Shown: positions 1 to 9,364, counted from the first letter of the stretch. The stretch: DNA of 64,000 bases from Desulforamulus aeronauticus DSM 10349 (GCF_900142375.1 NZ_FRAR01000017.1:58247-122246), one strand, 5' to 3'. Program-made: numbers and translations. Notes: generated by a model from the sequence alone, not told the origin.

Positions 1-612
1 GCCGACCCGCGGGGTCTTAAGGCCTATGCCTTAGGCTATGCCGTGGCCAGCCGGGGCGGTGATCATTTGCGTTCGGAGCCTTCCTTTGAATTTAGTGAGG
101 ATGCCGAGGCAGGTCAGAGAATGTACGGACATGCGGATGCTGCTTTCCGGTTAAAATATAAAGGCAAGGGACGAGTGGTTAAACATTATGAAGAATGGTC
201 GGCCTTATCCGATTGCTTGGAGGCTTGTAAAAATACCATCGTTAATATGGAAATAATCGACTACCCTCTGACGGCTAAGCTACTAAAAGCTGTGGTCGGT
301 TGGGAGATGAGCGGTGAAGAAGTGCAAGCTGTTTGTGAACGGGTAGTGAATCTGGAAAGAGTCTTTAACACCCGAGAGGGTCTAACCAGAGAGAATGACA
401 CCTTGCCCAAACGTTTTACCCATGAACCGCTGCCCGCGGATTCCGGTCCCTCCGCCGGGAGCGTGGTTGAACTGGAACCCATGTTGGATGAGTATTACCA
501 AGCCAGGGGCTGGGATATCACCACCGGACGGCCTACGGGAAGTAAACTAAGGGAATTGGGGCTGGCTAAGGAAGCCTTAGAACTTAAGGAGCGTGGCCTG
601 ATTCATGATTGA
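1..612 (+). CDS. aor: Aldehyde ferredoxin oxidoreductase, C-terminal part (cut by window edge)
   Basis: The reading frame is open from base 1, so the N-terminal part with the tungstopterin and [4Fe-4S] domains lies outside the window. The visible ~203 residues look like the C-terminal helical domain of the AOR family: GGDHLRSEPS near the start, a helical stretch containing DCLEACKN, then a conserved tail with NLERVFNTREG, and DEYYQARGWD followed by GRPTGSKLRELGL. The family oxidises aldehydes to carboxylic acids with ferredoxin as electron acceptor in the cytoplasm, using a tungsten or molybdenum pterin. The next gene overlaps the stop codon and encodes a sulfur-carrier-like protein, the usual partner for cofactor supply. 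The exact paralogue (AOR, FOR, GOR) cannot be decided from this fragment. Confidence 0.9.
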   Translation, partial: ADPRGLKAYALGYAVASRGGDHLRSEPSFEFSEDAEAGQRMYGHADAAFRLKYKGKGRVVKHYEEWSALSDCLEACKNTIVNMEIIDYPLTAKLLKAVVGWEMSGEEVQAVCERVVNLERVFNTREGLTRENDTLPKRFTHEPLPADSGPSAGSVVELEPMLDEYYQARGWDITTGRPTGSKLRELGLAKEALELKERGLIHD

Positions 613-901
613 GCATAGCCCTGTGCGGATTACGATCCGTTATTTAGGGGTAGTTCGTTTAATGTCTGGACGGAAAGAGGATGTATTGCAATTTTGTCAA
701 CCGGTTACCGTGGAGGAAGTATTGGCTCGGATTAAAGAGTTGTTGCCTGATCAAACCTATTTAGAGCTCGTACGGCAGACCTTAGTATTGTCTCCTTTGC
801 CGACAGAGCCGGGTATTGTTTTATCAATGCCCAAGGATGCTGGCAAAATAATGAAGGATGGCGATTGTTTAACTGTGGTTACCCCGGTTACCGGAGGCTA
901 A
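605..901 (+). CDS. MoaD/ThiS-family small sulfur carrier protein
   Basis: A 98-residue protein that begins inside the end of the aldehyde oxidoreductase gene (8-base overlap), so the two are probably translationally coupled. It has the beta-grasp pattern of MoaD/ThiS: an N-terminal ITIRYLG strand, a helix around VEEVLARIKELL, a late KIMKDGDCLTVVTPV strand pair, and the C-terminal Gly-Gly that is adenylated and thiocarboxylated in the family. Its likely role is sulfur donation for the pterin cofactor of the upstream tungsten enzyme. It is longer than a typical MoaD (~80 residues), with a central insertion around residues 50-75. The family call is good; the specific client enzyme is inferred from context. 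Confidence 0.8.
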   Translation: MIEHSPVRITIRYLGVVRLMSGRKEDVLQFCQPVTVEEVLARIKELLPDQTYLELVRQTLVLSPLPTEPGIVLSMPKDAGKIMKDGDCLTVVTPVTGG

Positions 902-978
902 GCACAGTTTTTCGTACACGTTCATAAGTATAAATATTCTATGGATGAAAAAGCCAAGTTTTTCTAAGGGGTGGGAAT

Positions 979-1929
979 ATGAGAACATGCTCCTCAGTTT
1001 TAGAGGCCATTGGTAGGACGCCGCTGATTGAATTATCCCGTATAGCCAAGGACTTGCCCGGTAGAATTTATGCGAAAGCTGAATTTATGAATCCGACGGG
1101 CAGTATGAAAGACCGTATTGCCCTAAAAATGATTGAGCAAGCGGAGCAGGAGGGGAAATTAAAACCAGGGGCCATTGTTTTAGAGGAAACCAGTGGCAAT
1201 ACTGGTATTGGCTTGGCCATGGTTTGTGCCATTAAGGGTTATCAATTTATGGCTGTTATGTCTGAAGGAAATAGCCCCGAACGTCGGCAAATCCTACAAG
1301 CCATGGGTGCTAAGGTGGAACTGGTGCCTCAGATGCCCGATGGCAAACCGGGGCAGGTGACAGGCGAGGATTTAGCCTTAGTGGAAAAACGAGCCACGGA
1401 AATGGCCAAAGAGCTAGGTGCCTTTCTGGTGAACCAATTTTATAATCCGAATAATTGTGTTGCCCATTATGAAACCACAGCCCAGGAAATTTGGCAACAA
1501 ATGGAGGGGAAGATTGATTATTTTCTAGATGTGGTTGGTACCTCCGGTACCTTTACTGGCATTGCCAGGGCATTAAAGGAGAAGGACCCCAACATCAAGT
1601 GCTGGGTGGTAGAACCTGCCACTGCGGCTGTCTTAGCCGGTAAACCCATTACCAATCCCCGGCATGTATTGCAGGGCTCCAGTTATGCCAAAATTCCGGA
1701 TCTCTGGGACAAAGCGGTTTGTGATGATTATATTACTGTCACCGATGGAGAAGCCATTCGGGCGGCCCGCCGCTTAGCCACTGAGGAGGGGCTGCTGTGT
1801 GGTTACACGGCAGGCGGCAATGTAGCGGCCGCTACCAGAATTGCCGGTTGGTGCGATCCCGATGCCAGAATTGTCACCATTTTATGTGACAGCGGGATGA
1901 AGTATTTGAGTACCGACTTGTTTAAGTAA
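979..1929 (+). CDS. Cysteine synthase / cystathionine beta-synthase family PLP enzyme
   Basis: 316 residues, a normal length for O-acetylserine sulfhydrylase (CysK/CysM). The N-terminus has IGRTPLIELSRI; the PLP lysine lies in NPTGSMKDRIA (about residue 43); the substrate loop is EETSGNTGIGLA, and GTSGTFTGIA is the phosphate-binding glycine-rich loop. It would make cysteine from O-acetyl- or O-phosphoserine and sulfide in the cytoplasm. The start ATG follows AAGGGGTGGG. It lies 77 bases after the MoaD-like gene on the same strand, so it may be co-transcribed; cysteine as a sulfur source for pterin cofactor assembly would fit but is inference. It is followed by a strong bidirectional hairpin. 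Confidence 0.9.
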   Translation: MRTCSSVLEAIGRTPLIELSRIAKDLPGRIYAKAEFMNPTGSMKDRIALKMIEQAEQEGKLKPGAIVLEETSGNTGIGLAMVCAIKGYQFMAVMSEGNSPERRQILQAMGAKVELVPQMPDGKPGQVTGEDLALVEKRATEMAKELGAFLVNQFYNPNNCVAHYETTAQEIWQQMEGKIDYFLDVVGTSGTFTGIARALKEKDPNIKCWVVEPATAAVLAGKPITNPRHVLQGSSYAKIPDLWDKAVCDDYITVTDGEAIRAARRLATEEGLLCGYTAGGNVAAATRIAGWCDPDARIVTILCDSGMKYLSTDLFK

Positions 1930-1966
1930 AAAAGTTTCCCGGCTTTCTAAGCCTGGGAAACTTTTA
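1930..1966. terminator. Bidirectional rho-independent terminator
   Basis: A long stem (AAAAGTTTCCC then GGCTT, paired with AAGCC then GGGAAACTTTT) with loop TCT and T-runs on both sides. It separates the convergent cysteine-synthase-like gene and the VanW-family gene. Confidence 0.85.
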
Positions 1967-3331
1967 TTTTTTAACAATACCTTTCGTATTTACCTTCGGG
2001 CCCACAGCGATGATTTCAGCTTCCGGTTCTACAACGTTGTTAGAAATTAGCTGTCGACGTACTTCTTTACCATTTTCCAAAGTGACTTCATAGGTTTTTA
2101 ATTGATAACCATCACGTCCCGGACGCTGGACTCTCACCTGTCCAGGAGATAACGTAGCCTGCTCAATATATTCCCGGGAAGCCTTAGTAACGGTCCGTTC
2201 GGTGGCAATTCTAATCAAGCGAGAGGTAGCTCCTTCGCGGTGACCAAAAATACTGACCAATACTTTTCCCTGTTGAATTTGGCTGTTGATTAGGATCGGG
2301 AATTCGGTATTATTAAGGAATTTGAAATCAATTAAATCACCAGCCAGGGTGGCGTCCTTACCTGCGGGTGCATAGGGTACAGGCAGACTGTGAGGCACCC
2401 TTTCCACCACCGTAAGACCTGCCAATAACACGGAATTATACAAAGTGGTGCCCACTTGGCAGACACCACCGCCATAATCAGGAACTAATTTATTATTAAT
2501 GATAACGGGTGCTTGAAGATAGCCATTTTGCTGAATCCGGGGCCCTAATGCTTTATTGAGAGAAAAGAGTTCCTTTGGTTTAAGAATACTATTATTAATT
2601 AACTGGCTAGCTAACCGGATATTATGGGTACGGGCTTGATTATTTGGCTCAAACTGAGTCACAAAGATTGCTAAGCGGGAGTTAATACCCTGGTAGTCAA
2701 CGGCACGTATTTGGGGCTCCATCGTCCTAAATTGGAGATTTACTCGATGCTCTTGTACAGGTAAATCCATCAGTTGTTTAATCGTTGCCGGATTATCTAA
2801 AGCTCTGCCTTTGATATCCTGTACGATGGTAACACTGTCACCATTTAAGATTAACTGTGCATTCCGGGGTGACTGATAGTAACGTTCAGCCAGTTGGTGT
2901 AAGACTTTATCAAAGGCAGCGGTATCAAAGCTTCTCAGAAGAGGTAAATCTCTCCCCTTTTGCAGCGTACTCAGTAAGCAAAAGAGATTTTGCCAAGAAG
3001 TTGCTTGTTCACTGAGCTCTAAGGCTTTTTTTACTGTCAAGCTGTAATCTGCCTGGTATTGGATGTCCCCGTAGTGTATGTCCGTGGGTTGACCATCGGG
3101 GTCTACCAACACTAACAAACTTTTTGGATCGGGCCAGGGGAGGGCTTGGGTTAGTTTTTCAACTGCTTCCTGATATTTAAGTCCGCCAATTTCAATGCCC
3201 TGCACAGAGGTACCGGGTAATATTGTGTCTTGGTAATAAAATTTTACTGCGGCACTGGACAGGCTGATGCTAACCAATAAATGAATACCCAGAGCCAGGG
3301 TAACAATAGAGGTTAGCTTCAGCTTATTCAC
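1964..3331 (-). CDS. VanW family protein with C-terminal G5-like domain, YoaR type
   Basis: 455 residues. An N-terminal hydrophobic segment (about residues 7-27) is a signal peptide or anchor, so the protein is probably extracytoplasmic. The first ~200 residues resemble the peptidoglycan-binding-like repeat domain found before VanW. The VanW domain follows (about 215-370), with FSLNKALGPR, the signature DYGGGVCQVGTTLYN and VPHSLPVPYAP. The last ~75 residues (TERTVTKASREYIEQ to EIIAVGPK) resemble a G5 domain. Proteins of this architecture are cell-wall associated in Firmicutes; no enzymatic activity is established. The GTG start overlaps the end of the PRC-barrel gene by 8 bases, indicating coupling. 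Confidence 0.85.
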   Translation of the reverse strand: MNKLKLTSIVTLALGIHLLVSISLSSAAVKFYYQDTILPGTSVQGIEIGGLKYQEAVEKLTQALPWPDPKSLLVLVDPDGQPTDIHYGDIQYQADYSLTVKKALELSEQATSWQNLFCLLSTLQKGRDLPLLRSFDTAAFDKVLHQLAERYYQSPRNAQLILNGDSVTIVQDIKGRALDNPATIKQLMDLPVQEHRVNLQFRTMEPQIRAVDYQGINSRLAIFVTQFEPNNQARTHNIRLASQLINNSILKPKELFSLNKALGPRIQQNGYLQAPVIINNKLVPDYGGGVCQVGTTLYNSVLLAGLTVVERVPHSLPVPYAPAGKDATLAGDLIDFKFLNNTEFPILINSQIQQGKVLVSIFGHREGATSRLIRIATERTVTKASREYIEQATLSPGQVRVQRPGRDGYQLKTYEVTLENGKEVRRQLISNNVVEPEAEIIAVGPKVNTKGIVKK

Positions 3332-4079
3332 GGGTGTTTAAGGTTAACTCCACAAACTTATCAGCGGCTGCGGCTCTGTCCACCATATCTCGAGTTATTT
3401 TCTGTCCCTGCTCGGCGATAATCTGTCCATCATCAGTAAGTATATCGGTAGTCACAGTGCGTCCAATTAAATATTGCTTTTGTTTGTCTTCAAAGTGCTG
3501 TAAGGGATCCTCTGTTACCACAGGTGGCTGTTTCTGTATTGGTGTTATCGTTGTATTCTCTACGTTAGTAGTGTTGTCCATTTGGGAGGCATTGTCCAAA
3601 AGGGCAGATTGAAAATGATCTTCTACCACCAGCATTCCTTTACCAAGGGTAATTACTAAATTGGCAGGAATTAGCCCGGTGGTCTTACCATCCCCGGCTA
3701 CCCAACGACAAGCAGTAATTTTACCGGTTTGTTCATCAATAACAATTTCATCAATGATACCATTTTTACGGCCTTTTTTGGTCATTACCTGGGAGCCTAC
3801 CACCTCGACACCTTTTTCCAAGAGCTCCAGGGCTGCCTCAACGGAGGTGATATTAACTACATTGGATTTTGTCTCGGTGATCAAGGCATCTTCACCAATG
3901 CCAGCTACATCCTGAGCGGAGATTAAGCGGCGCTCCAAATACCAGTTTTCTGGTTGAACAATTAGGTAATCTACCGAGCCACTACCAGGGTTAATAATCA
4001 GATCCTCCACATATCCCAGTTCAGCGACTTCCGCAATGGTTATTACAGGTAACCCTACAATCTGGCTTTTTAATTTCAA
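3324..4079 (-). CDS. PRC-barrel domain protein
   Basis: 251 residues with two PRC-barrel-like beta domains: residues ~1-75 (LPVITIAEVAELGYVEDLII followed by a V-D-Y-L-I-V-Q-P strand) and ~90-160 (VVGSQVMTKKGRKNGIIDEI, then ACRWVAGDGK). The C-terminal ~60 residues (YLIGRTVTTDILTDDGQIIAEQ) resemble a further beta-rich module. In Firmicutes such proteins are often sporulation- or RNA-processing-associated, but no function can be assigned here. It is the middle gene of three minus-strand genes, 19 bases after the membrane protein and overlapping the VanW gene. Confidence 0.8.
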   Translation of the reverse strand: MKLKSQIVGLPVITIAEVAELGYVEDLIINPGSGSVDYLIVQPENWYLERRLISAQDVAGIGEDALITETKSNVVNITSVEAALELLEKGVEVVGSQVMTKKGRKNGIIDEIVIDEQTGKITACRWVAGDGKTTGLIPANLVITLGKGMLVVEDHFQSALLDNASQMDNTTNVENTTITPIQKQPPVVTEDPLQHFEDKQKQYLIGRTVTTDILTDDGQIIAEQGQKITRDMVDRAAAADKFVELTLNTRE

Positions 4080-4098
4080 CTGAATGCCCCTCCTAAAT

Positions 4099-5241
4099 TT
4101 AAGAAATTAAATGTTTATTATTTAGAGAGTCAAAGGCCTCTCTCCGTACTGCTGCGGGTACTTCAGCATAGGGAATGTGTCCGTGCCGGTCTCTATTCAA
4201 TAAAGTAATAAGACATTGAATAAATTTCCTTTTTTGTTTAAGGTTGGCCATGCCTGGGTGCTGACGTAGCACTGGATGATTTTCGAAAGCACCAATAATT
4301 TCTGAGGCCATCGGATACAAACCAAGATGCTGATACAGGGAGCTTAGCTCACAAATGGCTAGATAGAGTAGCTCTGGTTCGGTTTGGTCAGCCACTACTT
4401 TCTGAAAACGCCGAATGGCCTGGGCATACTGCTGTTGCTTAGCCAAACGAAGTCCCTCAACCAGCAGAGTTCGAGGAGAACCACTGGCAACAAAAGCTTG
4501 CAGACTAGAAGGCTCCGTCGCGGGCTCCTCCTGCATAACAGGCTCTTCGGGCAGCAGTTCCACCACCGGCTCCTTCCGCATAACAGGTTCTTCAGGCAGC
4601 AGTTCTACCACGGACTCCTTTTGCATAGCAGGTTCTTCAGGCAGCAGTTCTACCATGGACTCCTCCGGTATAACAGGTTCTTCAGGCGGCAGTTCTGCCA
4701 CCGGCTCCTCCGGCATAGCAGGCTCATCGGGCAGCAATTCTGCCACGGGTTCCTCCGATATAACAGGTTCTTCAAGCAGCGGTTCCTTTGCCATCACAGG
4801 GCTTTCGGCAAGAGCATCGTCAACAGAAGGGCTTTGTTCTAGCATAATAGAGTTTTCTGTTTCCGTAGAGATGGCATTTACATGACGTTCTTGATGAAGT
4901 TCTTGCCGTAGGGCGTATTCCCATACAACCTGACCCTCAACAGATTGCTCCGGTGCCTCGGCAATCATCTGTTCAGGTTCCAGAGTGTCCGTGTTTTTCG
5001 ATGCATTCCAGCGAGAGTCGATCTTGGAAATGATGACACTCAAGAGCAAAAGTAATACGCCAATGATCATACCTGCCTGCCACAAAGAAAGGGCTGCTTG
5101 TAGCAGTGGGTAAATGAATCCCAGAATAAAAGTGGCAATAGAGGCCCGGATAGCTATGCTTGTTGAGAAAATTTTTTTATACGGAAAAAATAGTAAAACA
5201 GTTAAGGCCCCTAGGGAAAGCCAGTAAACCCACATGTACAT
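4099..5241 (-). CDS. Membrane-anchored protein with acidic proline-rich repeats
   Basis: 380 residues, not matched to a known family. Three hydrophobic segments occupy the first ~90 residues, followed by a charged region. Residues ~150-240 consist of imperfect 15-residue repeats rich in E, P and V (ELLPEEPVMRKEPVV type). The last ~125 residues are helical and TPR-like (LRLAKQQQYAQAIRRFQKVV, then ICELSSLYQHLGLY). The repeats probably form an extended linker between membrane anchor and helical domain. It leads a three-gene minus-strand unit with the PRC-barrel and VanW genes, suggesting an envelope role. The function is unknown. Confidence 0.75.
   Translation of the reverse strand: MYMWVYWLSLGALTVLLFFPYKKIFSTSIAIRASIATFILGFIYPLLQAALSLWQAGMIIGVLLLLLSVIISKIDSRWNASKNTDTLEPEQMIAEAPEQSVEGQVVWEYALRQELHQERHVNAISTETENSIMLEQSPSVDDALAESPVMAKEPLLEEPVISEEPVAELLPDEPAMPEEPVAELPPEEPVIPEESMVELLPEEPAMQKESVVELLPEEPVMRKEPVVELLPEEPVMQEEPATEPSSLQAFVASGSPRTLLVEGLRLAKQQQYAQAIRRFQKVVADQTEPELLYLAICELSSLYQHLGLYPMASEIIGAFENHPVLRQHPGMANLKQKRKFIQCLITLLNRDRHGHIPYAEVPAAVRREAFDSLNNKHLIS
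4532..4795 (-). repeat. Tandem 45-bp coding repeats
   Basis: Five to six degenerate units with a 45-bp period begin at about 4532, 4577, 4622, 4667, 4712 and 4757, each encoding 15 residues of the E/P/V-rich linker. The in-frame period means copy number can change without a frameshift. Long opposite-strand ORFs here are by-products of the repeat. Confidence 0.85.
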
Positions 5242-5469
5242 CCTCCAAGAAGTTATTGGTAATACAAGTTATCGGTAATATCTCTTAAAAATTAACAAAA
5301 TTATATTAAAATACGTCTTTTTTCGTCATAATTTCCTGCGTAAATAATTGCGTTAGGAAAATCCTGGGTTTTGCTTGAGTTTTTATTGAAGTTTTTTAAA
5401 CGAATACGTATCATCCGGCTATTGCATGGCAAACTAACAATAACCATGCCTTAACAGGAGGGAAAAGCT

Positions 5470-8025
5470 ATGTATTTTTTTCGAACTATTACCGTTAATC
5501 CGTCTGTGCCGGAAAGAATCAGTCGCCTAAAGGAGCTATCCTATAACCTTTGGTTTAGTTGGCACCCAGAAGCCCAGGATTTATTTCGCATGCTGCATCA
5601 AGAAAAGTGGGAAGAACTAAAGCATAATCCGGTCAGAATGTTGCTAGAAGTTGATCATCAGGCATTGCAAAGGGCCGCCGAGGATGACGGATTCTTAAAT
5701 CTCTACGATAAAGTAATGGCAGATATGGACAGCTATATGCAGGGGGACACTTGGTTTAAACAGAATTACCCCGAACTGTCGGGCAAGTCTATTGCCTACT
5801 TCTCAGCAGAGTTTGGTCTGCATGAATCGCTGCCCATTTACTCCGGAGGACTGGGGGTTTTGGCCGGTGACCATTGTAAAGCAGCCAGTGATATTGGTTT
5901 ACCGCTGGTAGGAGTGGGCTTGCTGTATAAACAAGGTTATTTTACTCAATGGATTAATCGAGATGGCTGGCAGGAAGCTCACTATCCTTATCAAAACTAC
6001 AATCAAATGCCTGTTAAGCCTGCTGTGGACGACGAAGGAAAAGAAGTAATCGTTTCGGTGGAGTTGCCCGGACGAACAGTTTATCTTAAAGTTTGGCAGA
6101 TTCAGGTTGGACGCATTTTCATTTATCTAATGGATGCAGATATAACGATGAATAATGAACAAGACAGGCAATTAACTGCCCAACTTTACGGAGGAGACAA
6201 GGATACAAGAATTTGTCAAGAAATAATACTGGGTATTGGCGGAGTAAGGGTACTGCGGAGACTGGGTATTCACCCTGTAACTTGGCATATCAATGAAGGA
6301 CATGCAGCTTTCCTTTGTTTGGAGCGCCTTCAGGAATTGGTACATGCCGGCGTACCCTTGGCAACGGCCAGGGAAGCAGTGCGGGCCAGTACCGTTTTTA
6401 CCACCCATACGCCTGTACCTGCAGGCCATGATGTCTTTGATGTAGAGAAGGTAGATTTTTATTTAAATGGCTACTACAACCTTCTGGGTGTGGACAAGAG
6501 TAGTTTTATGCAGTTTGGCTATGATCGGCAGCGGAATAGCTTTAACATGACTATTTTGGCTATGAATTTTTCAGCTTATTGCAACGGTGTTAGCAAACTG
6601 CATGGTGAAGTAAGCAGAAAGATGTTTCACTACCTGTATGACAACATTCCCGTAGAAGAGGTTCCCATTTTTTCAGTTACCAACGGTATCCACACCTTAA
6701 CCTGGATCGCCAATGAACTGAGACAGTTATTGGATGCCTATCTCGATCCGGACTGGCAGACGAATATTAGCAATGATAGCCTTTGGCAAGGGGTAGACAA
6801 GATCCCCGATGAGGCGCTTTGGGATATGCACAAATCTTTAAAAAAGAGGGCCATTCAATTTGTCAGGCGTGCTATCAGCAATCAAATGAGCCGTAATCAA
6901 GAGTCTGCAGAAACTATCGACAGCGTAGCAGAGTACCTAAACCCGGATGCTTTTACCATTGGCTTTGCCAGACGCTTTGCTACTTACAAGAGGGCTACCC
7001 TGCTGTTTCGAGACAGGGAACGATTAGCCAGACTTTTCAGCGATCCGGAAAGACCCGTACAAATTATTTTTGCCGGTAAGGCTCACCCGGCTGACCGTCC
7101 GGGGCAAGAATTAATTAAACAGATTTATGAGTTTTCCCAGCAGGAGCCCTTTCGGGGAAAAATTATTTTTATTGAAGACTACGATATGGATGTTGCCAGA
7201 CATTTGGTACAGGGAGTGGATATATGGCTTAACACACCACGTTGGCCCATGGAAGCCAGCGGTACCAGCGGCATGAAGGCAGCGGCCAATGGTGTTGTCA
7301 ATTGCAGTGTATTGGATGGTTGGTGGCCCGAAGCGTATCACCAGGATAATGGGTTTGCCATTGGCAAACAAACCGGTTACCGTACCGAGGAAGAACAGGA
7401 TCAGGAGGATATCTATAACCTGTATTCCTTATTGGAGGATCAGATCATCCCCACCTATTATCAACAGGTGGACGGTTACCCCCGTGAATGGATTAAGATC
7501 ATGAAGAACTGCATGAAGACCATTACACCGGAATTTAGTACCGAACGTATGGTAAAAGAATATACCAAACGTTTTTATAGTGAAGCCATTCGACGGGGGG
7601 AGAATTTTTCTGTAAACCATTTTCAAATAGCCACGGAGATCCAGGATTTTAAAAGATATATCAAAGAGAATTGGCACCATGTAACGGTAAAAAATGTGCT
7701 GGCTAATGGAATCAATGATAATGAATTAAAGGTGGGAGATGCTCTAAAACTAACGACAAATGTATACCTGGGGCCTATACAGCCGAATGACGTTCAAGTG
7801 GAAGTGGTTTATGGCTGTGAAGGAGAGGGACCTCATACCCTGGAGCAAATTAAGACAACGCCTTTATATTCTGAAGGACCGCAGGAAGAGGGTATTTATC
7901 AATATCGGGGAGGGTTTACCCTGGAACAGGGCACCTGTGGTTTTACGGTGCGAGTTCGCCCGGACCATCCACTTTTTGCTACCAAGTTTGAACTACCTCT
8001 GGCCAGCTGGGCGCGAAATTTCTAG
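5470..8025 (+). CDS. glgP: Alpha-glucan (glycogen/maltodextrin) phosphorylase
   Basis: 851 residues, in the usual range for the bacterial glucan phosphorylase type that carries an N-terminal DUF3417 domain (LSYNLWFSWHPEAQDLF at residues ~20-40). The catalytic core has ESLPIYSGGLGVLAGDH, WHINEGHAAF and TTHTPVPAGHD, and the PLP lysine in EASGTSGMKAAANG. It removes glucose 1-phosphate from alpha-1,4-glucans with phosphate. The C-terminal ~120 residues form a beta-rich extension found in this subfamily. The start ATG follows AGGAGGG. It is transcribed divergently from the membrane protein across 228 bases. No other glycogen gene is adjacent. Confidence 0.95.
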   Translation: MYFFRTITVNPSVPERISRLKELSYNLWFSWHPEAQDLFRMLHQEKWEELKHNPVRMLLEVDHQALQRAAEDDGFLNLYDKVMADMDSYMQGDTWFKQNYPELSGKSIAYFSAEFGLHESLPIYSGGLGVLAGDHCKAASDIGLPLVGVGLLYKQGYFTQWINRDGWQEAHYPYQNYNQMPVKPAVDDEGKEVIVSVELPGRTVYLKVWQIQVGRIFIYLMDADITMNNEQDRQLTAQLYGGDKDTRICQEIILGIGGVRVLRRLGIHPVTWHINEGHAAFLCLERLQELVHAGVPLATAREAVRASTVFTTHTPVPAGHDVFDVEKVDFYLNGYYNLLGVDKSSFMQFGYDRQRNSFNMTILAMNFSAYCNGVSKLHGEVSRKMFHYLYDNIPVEEVPIFSVTNGIHTLTWIANELRQLLDAYLDPDWQTNISNDSLWQGVDKIPDEALWDMHKSLKKRAIQFVRRAISNQMSRNQESAETIDSVAEYLNPDAFTIGFARRFATYKRATLLFRDRERLARLFSDPERPVQIIFAGKAHPADRPGQELIKQIYEFSQQEPFRGKIIFIEDYDMDVARHLVQGVDIWLNTPRWPMEASGTSGMKAAANGVVNCSVLDGWWPEAYHQDNGFAIGKQTGYRTEEEQDQEDIYNLYSLLEDQIIPTYYQQVDGYPREWIKIMKNCMKTITPEFSTERMVKEYTKRFYSEAIRRGENFSVNHFQIATEIQDFKRYIKENWHHVTVKNVLANGINDNELKVGDALKLTTNVYLGPIQPNDVQVEVVYGCEGEGPHTLEQIKTTPLYSEGPQEEGIYQYRGGFTLEQGTCGFTVRVRPDHPLFATKFELPLASWARNF

Positions 8026-8122
8026 TAGGGAGTTCCCAACAGAGTTTTCAATTTTTGTGTTTCCACATAAAATTTCTTTCATTCAAGCATAATAATCTAT
8101 GTTTGGAAAGGAGGTGGACAAA

Positions 8123-8275
8123 TTGCCTAGCATTAAGTGCAGTGTTACAGAATGTAGCTATAATAAGGAAGTAGAATGTTTTGCCCCCATGATTCAGGTG
8201 GCAAGGGATGGTAACCTTAGTAACGCCCAAAATTCTGATAACACCAAATGTGAAACATTTAAACCAAAAGGTTAA
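8123..8275 (+). CDS. DUF1540-type small cysteine-rich protein
   Basis: A 50-residue protein with TTG start, placed seven bases after GGAGGTGG. Four cysteines at positions 6, 11, 19 and 43 (KCSVTECSYN, VECFAP, TKCETF) give the spaced metal-binding-like pattern of DUF1540, a small domain common in spore-forming Firmicutes. Function is unknown. It lies ~100 bases after the phosphorylase and just before a terminator, so it may be the last gene of that transcript or have its own promoter. Confidence 0.75.
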   Translation: MPSIKCSVTECSYNKEVECFAPMIQVARDGNLSNAQNSDNTKCETFKPKG

Positions 8276-8280
8276 CACAA

Positions 8281-8306
8281 AGGTCAACCCGTTTATGGGT
8301 TGACCT
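8281..8306 (+). terminator. Rho-independent terminator
   Basis: Perfect 10-bp inverted repeat (AGGTCAACCC / GGGTTGACCT) with a 6-base loop, followed by a pyrimidine-rich tract, five bases after the DUF1540 stop codon. The spacer from here to 8545 shows no gene; it contains a Spo0A-box-like TTCGACA at 8509-8515. Confidence 0.8.
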
Positions 8307-8559
8307 CTCTAACTTTTGGTTGTTGAATATAGAATTGGGTTTGTGCACTTGGCCACAGTTAATGACATTTGCGGTATTTTTCTTATCTACATAAGTTTGC
8401 AAGTTGTGACGTACCTTACATCCATTGGTATATTGTTCTGGTATTGTCTAAGAAATCAAGTTTACAAATACCTATTTGTTTTGATACGATTGAAATGAAA
8501 CGTTCAATTTCGACATTGTTTTTGTAATATTTACATTTTTTTCAGAAGAGGTGATCACT

Positions 8560-9351
8560 TTGCATATGATCGTTTGTGTTAAACAAGTTCCTGATACAAC
8601 CGAAGTGAGAATAGATCCGGTAACGAATACGCTGGACCGCTCCAGTGCACCCGCCATCATTAATCCTTACGATAGTCATGCCGTAGAAGAGGCTGTAAGA
8701 ATCAAAGAGATGCATGGGGGTAAAGTAACAGTAATTTCTATGGGACCACCCAATGCGATAGAGGTTATCAAGCGGTGTATTGCTTTAGGTGCAGATGAGG
8801 GATATTTGTTAAGTGACAGGGCCTTTGCCGGCTCTGATACCCTGGCCACCAGTTATATTCTATCCCAGGGCATTGCAACGATTAGCCGCCGGGAACCCGT
8901 TGATCTAATTCTTTGTGGTAAACAGGCCATAGATGGAGATACTGCCCAGGTGGGACCCGGCATTGCCAGGAGGTTAGGAATACCTCAATTAACCTATGTA
9001 AACCATGTCGCTGGCATTGATCCAGCAAGAAAAGAAATTAAGGTCCACCGTAAATTGGATGATGCCTACGAAGTGGTGGTAGCCAAACTGCCTTGCTTAC
9101 TGACGGTGGAAAAAGAAATTAACGAATTAAGCTATTCCTCACTACCCAATATGCTAAGAGCTGTTCGCTTCGAACCCAAGATTTTGACAGTGGCTGACCT
9201 TCAAGCAGATTTATCCATGATGGGGCTGAAGGGTTCCCCTACCTCCGTCAGCAAAATATTTGCCCCGCCCCAGAGAAGTGGGGGAGAAATTTGTAGTGTT
9301 GAACAATTAGTTGAGAAGCTATTAGAGTTACACTCCAACGAAAAATGTTGA
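8560..9351 (+). CDS. etfB: Electron transfer flavoprotein beta subunit (FixA/EtfB)
   Basis: 263 residues from the TTG at 8560, chosen because AGAGGTG lies about six bases upstream and the product then begins MHMIVCVKQVPDT as in the family. The in-frame GTG at 8551 sits inside the ribosome site. Motifs include NPYDSHAVEEAVRIKE, the CGKQAIDGDTAQVGPGIA nucleotide-binding region, and the C-terminal ETF-beta region. It would form a heterodimer with the next gene product and carry nucleotide/FAD. First gene of a four-gene etfB-etfA-fixC-fixX unit, the arrangement of FixABCX complexes that move electrons between NADH or acyl-CoA type donors, quinone and ferredoxin. Confidence 0.93.
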   Translation: MHMIVCVKQVPDTTEVRIDPVTNTLDRSSAPAIINPYDSHAVEEAVRIKEMHGGKVTVISMGPPNAIEVIKRCIALGADEGYLLSDRAFAGSDTLATSYILSQGIATISRREPVDLILCGKQAIDGDTAQVGPGIARRLGIPQLTYVNHVAGIDPARKEIKVHRKLDDAYEVVVAKLPCLLTVEKEINELSYSSLPNMLRAVRFEPKILTVADLQADLSMMGLKGSPTSVSKIFAPPQRSGGEICSVEQLVEKLLELHSNEKC

Positions 9352-9364
9352 AAGGGTGATCGAT

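Noticed and set aside
4384..4885. Two long plus-strand frames opposite the repeat region
   Set aside because: They are by-products of the 45-bp repeats in the minus-strand gene, with Ser/Gly/His-rich low-complexity products and no ribosome site.
8551..8559. GTG start for etfB at 8551
   Set aside because: This codon is inside the ribosome-binding sequence; TTG 8560 has correct spacing and gives the family N-terminus.
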